Origin: Bathynomus jamesi
Lineage: Eukaryota > Arthropoda > Malacostraca > Isopoda > Cirolanidae
Reading direction: 5' to 3'
Length of the DNA: 64,000 bases
Assembly (NCBI GenBank): GCA_023014485.1
Contig: JAJOZX010005540.1
Location: 52,501 to 116,500 of the forward strand
Positions 63,464 to 64,000 of the stretch are shown here, piece by piece; position 1 is the first letter of the stretch, and each line of letters starts with the position of its first letter. The translations under genes were made by a program, and so were the position numbers. Under the pieces are notes generated by a model. That model did no database searches and was not told the DNA's origin. It was given only the letters and a program-made list of their open reading frames with translations.

Positions 63464-64000
63464 CTGAACCCTCACTAATTCGATATTTCGCGATAATTCG
63501 ATATTTAGCGATAATTCTATACTTTTTCTGACGAATAAAATCAGAGAAAATTTCGTAATTTTGGGGAAAAATATCGAATTGACCAAAAAATCACGAACTT
63601 ACCCATGTGGTGCCACACGTTGACCATTCTGGTAAGATCATGTCCACTCTGCGTCCCCTGCCCTGAGCTATGGCAGCGCCACGGTGGCTGTTTGTTGAAA
63701 CAAAATTTATTATAAATGATTACATTTACGCATAAAATACTGTACATATACTATGCGTAGTATGTGGATCCTAGGGTCTTTGTTGGTCTGAAACATTCTA
63801 ACATATATATATACTTGCTATATACTTTAGTATACATACAGTATATTCAACATGCTGTGTATATACTATACTATACATACTATATTTACACTAGTTTATA
63901 AATAAATTATTAATTACAAAACTGTCTTTGTCAAACATCAAAACGCGTGCGCAGTAAAATCATGAAATCTATCGAATTACGAGGCGAAATGGGGGTGTGT
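63464..64000. mobile_element. possible pogo-like element, one end
   Basis: TGAACCCTCACTAATTCGAT with repeated GATAATTCGATATTT resembles a pogo/Tigger end. Near the window end, TATCGAATTACGAGGCG is a related motif, so the element probably continues outside. No transposase seen. Confidence 0.4.

Overview
Eukaryotic, almost certainly animal and most likely arthropod DNA. No bacterial gene organisation is present, and I found no convincing host protein-coding exon in 64 kb. Nearly everything recognisable is transposable-element DNA: CR1, RTE and other LINEs, Penelope-like elements, many mariner/Tc1, hAT, piggyBac-, Harbinger- and Helitron-like elements, LTR fragments and SINEs. These sit among long (TA)n, (GA)n, (GT)n and (AAT)n microsatellites. 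Scattered CCTAA/TTAGG-type runs, the mariner load and a 5S-derived SINE fit an arthropod, but I cannot name the species.

Layout. 1-5.3 kb: a CR1 copy split by a second, opposite CR1; a Penelope-like element (PLE) with inverted arms, one arm carrying a palindromic hAT MITE; a LINE endonuclease scrap holding a 49-bp hAT-like insertion. 5.3-9.7 kb: two DD41D mariners and a third remnant. 11.4-13.6 kb: a Tc1 element with a short Helitron inside. 13.7-14.7 kb: a deleted hAT. 14.75-15.84 kb: an inverted array of LTRs. 15.9-18.0 kb: a second copy of the hAT MITE, a deleted mariner and a palindromic mariner. 18.0-20.7 kb: a head-to-head array of nine tRNA-like units. 21.2-21.8 kb: a 27-bp minisatellite. 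23.1-24.3 kb: a deleted Tc1.

24.4-30.2 kb is a nest: a DD41D mariner interrupted by a CR1, which is itself interrupted by a hAT and by a DD34D mariner. 31.3-33.6 kb: a LINE split by a hAT. 35.4-37.7 kb: a LINE split by another hAT-like element. 37.7-40.1 kb: mariner, RTE, Helitron and Tc1 pieces. 40.4-45.6 kb: Helitrons, a hAT and the second PLE with inverted, hammerhead-like arms. 46-57 kb: small MITEs (mariner, Harbinger, hAT, piggyBac), a tRNA-type SINE, a TTF zinc-finger hAT scrap and a second copy of the DD34D mariner. 57.3-58.3 kb: a decayed PLE reverse transcriptase. 59.4-63 kb: hAT and piggyBac MITEs, foldbacks and a 5S-type SINE split by a mariner MITE.

Almost every coding segment is broken by stops, frameshifts, deletions or insertions, so this reads as a graveyard rather than an operating gene system. 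The most unusual structures are the tRNA-like inverted array with 39-bp A-box duplications, the PLE copies whose inverted arms both carry a hammerhead-like motif, the LTR tandem/inverted array with a constant TTATA spacer, and short ORFs assembled from two or three nested elements. All assignments come from reading motifs, terminal repeats and target-site duplications; no database search was possible.
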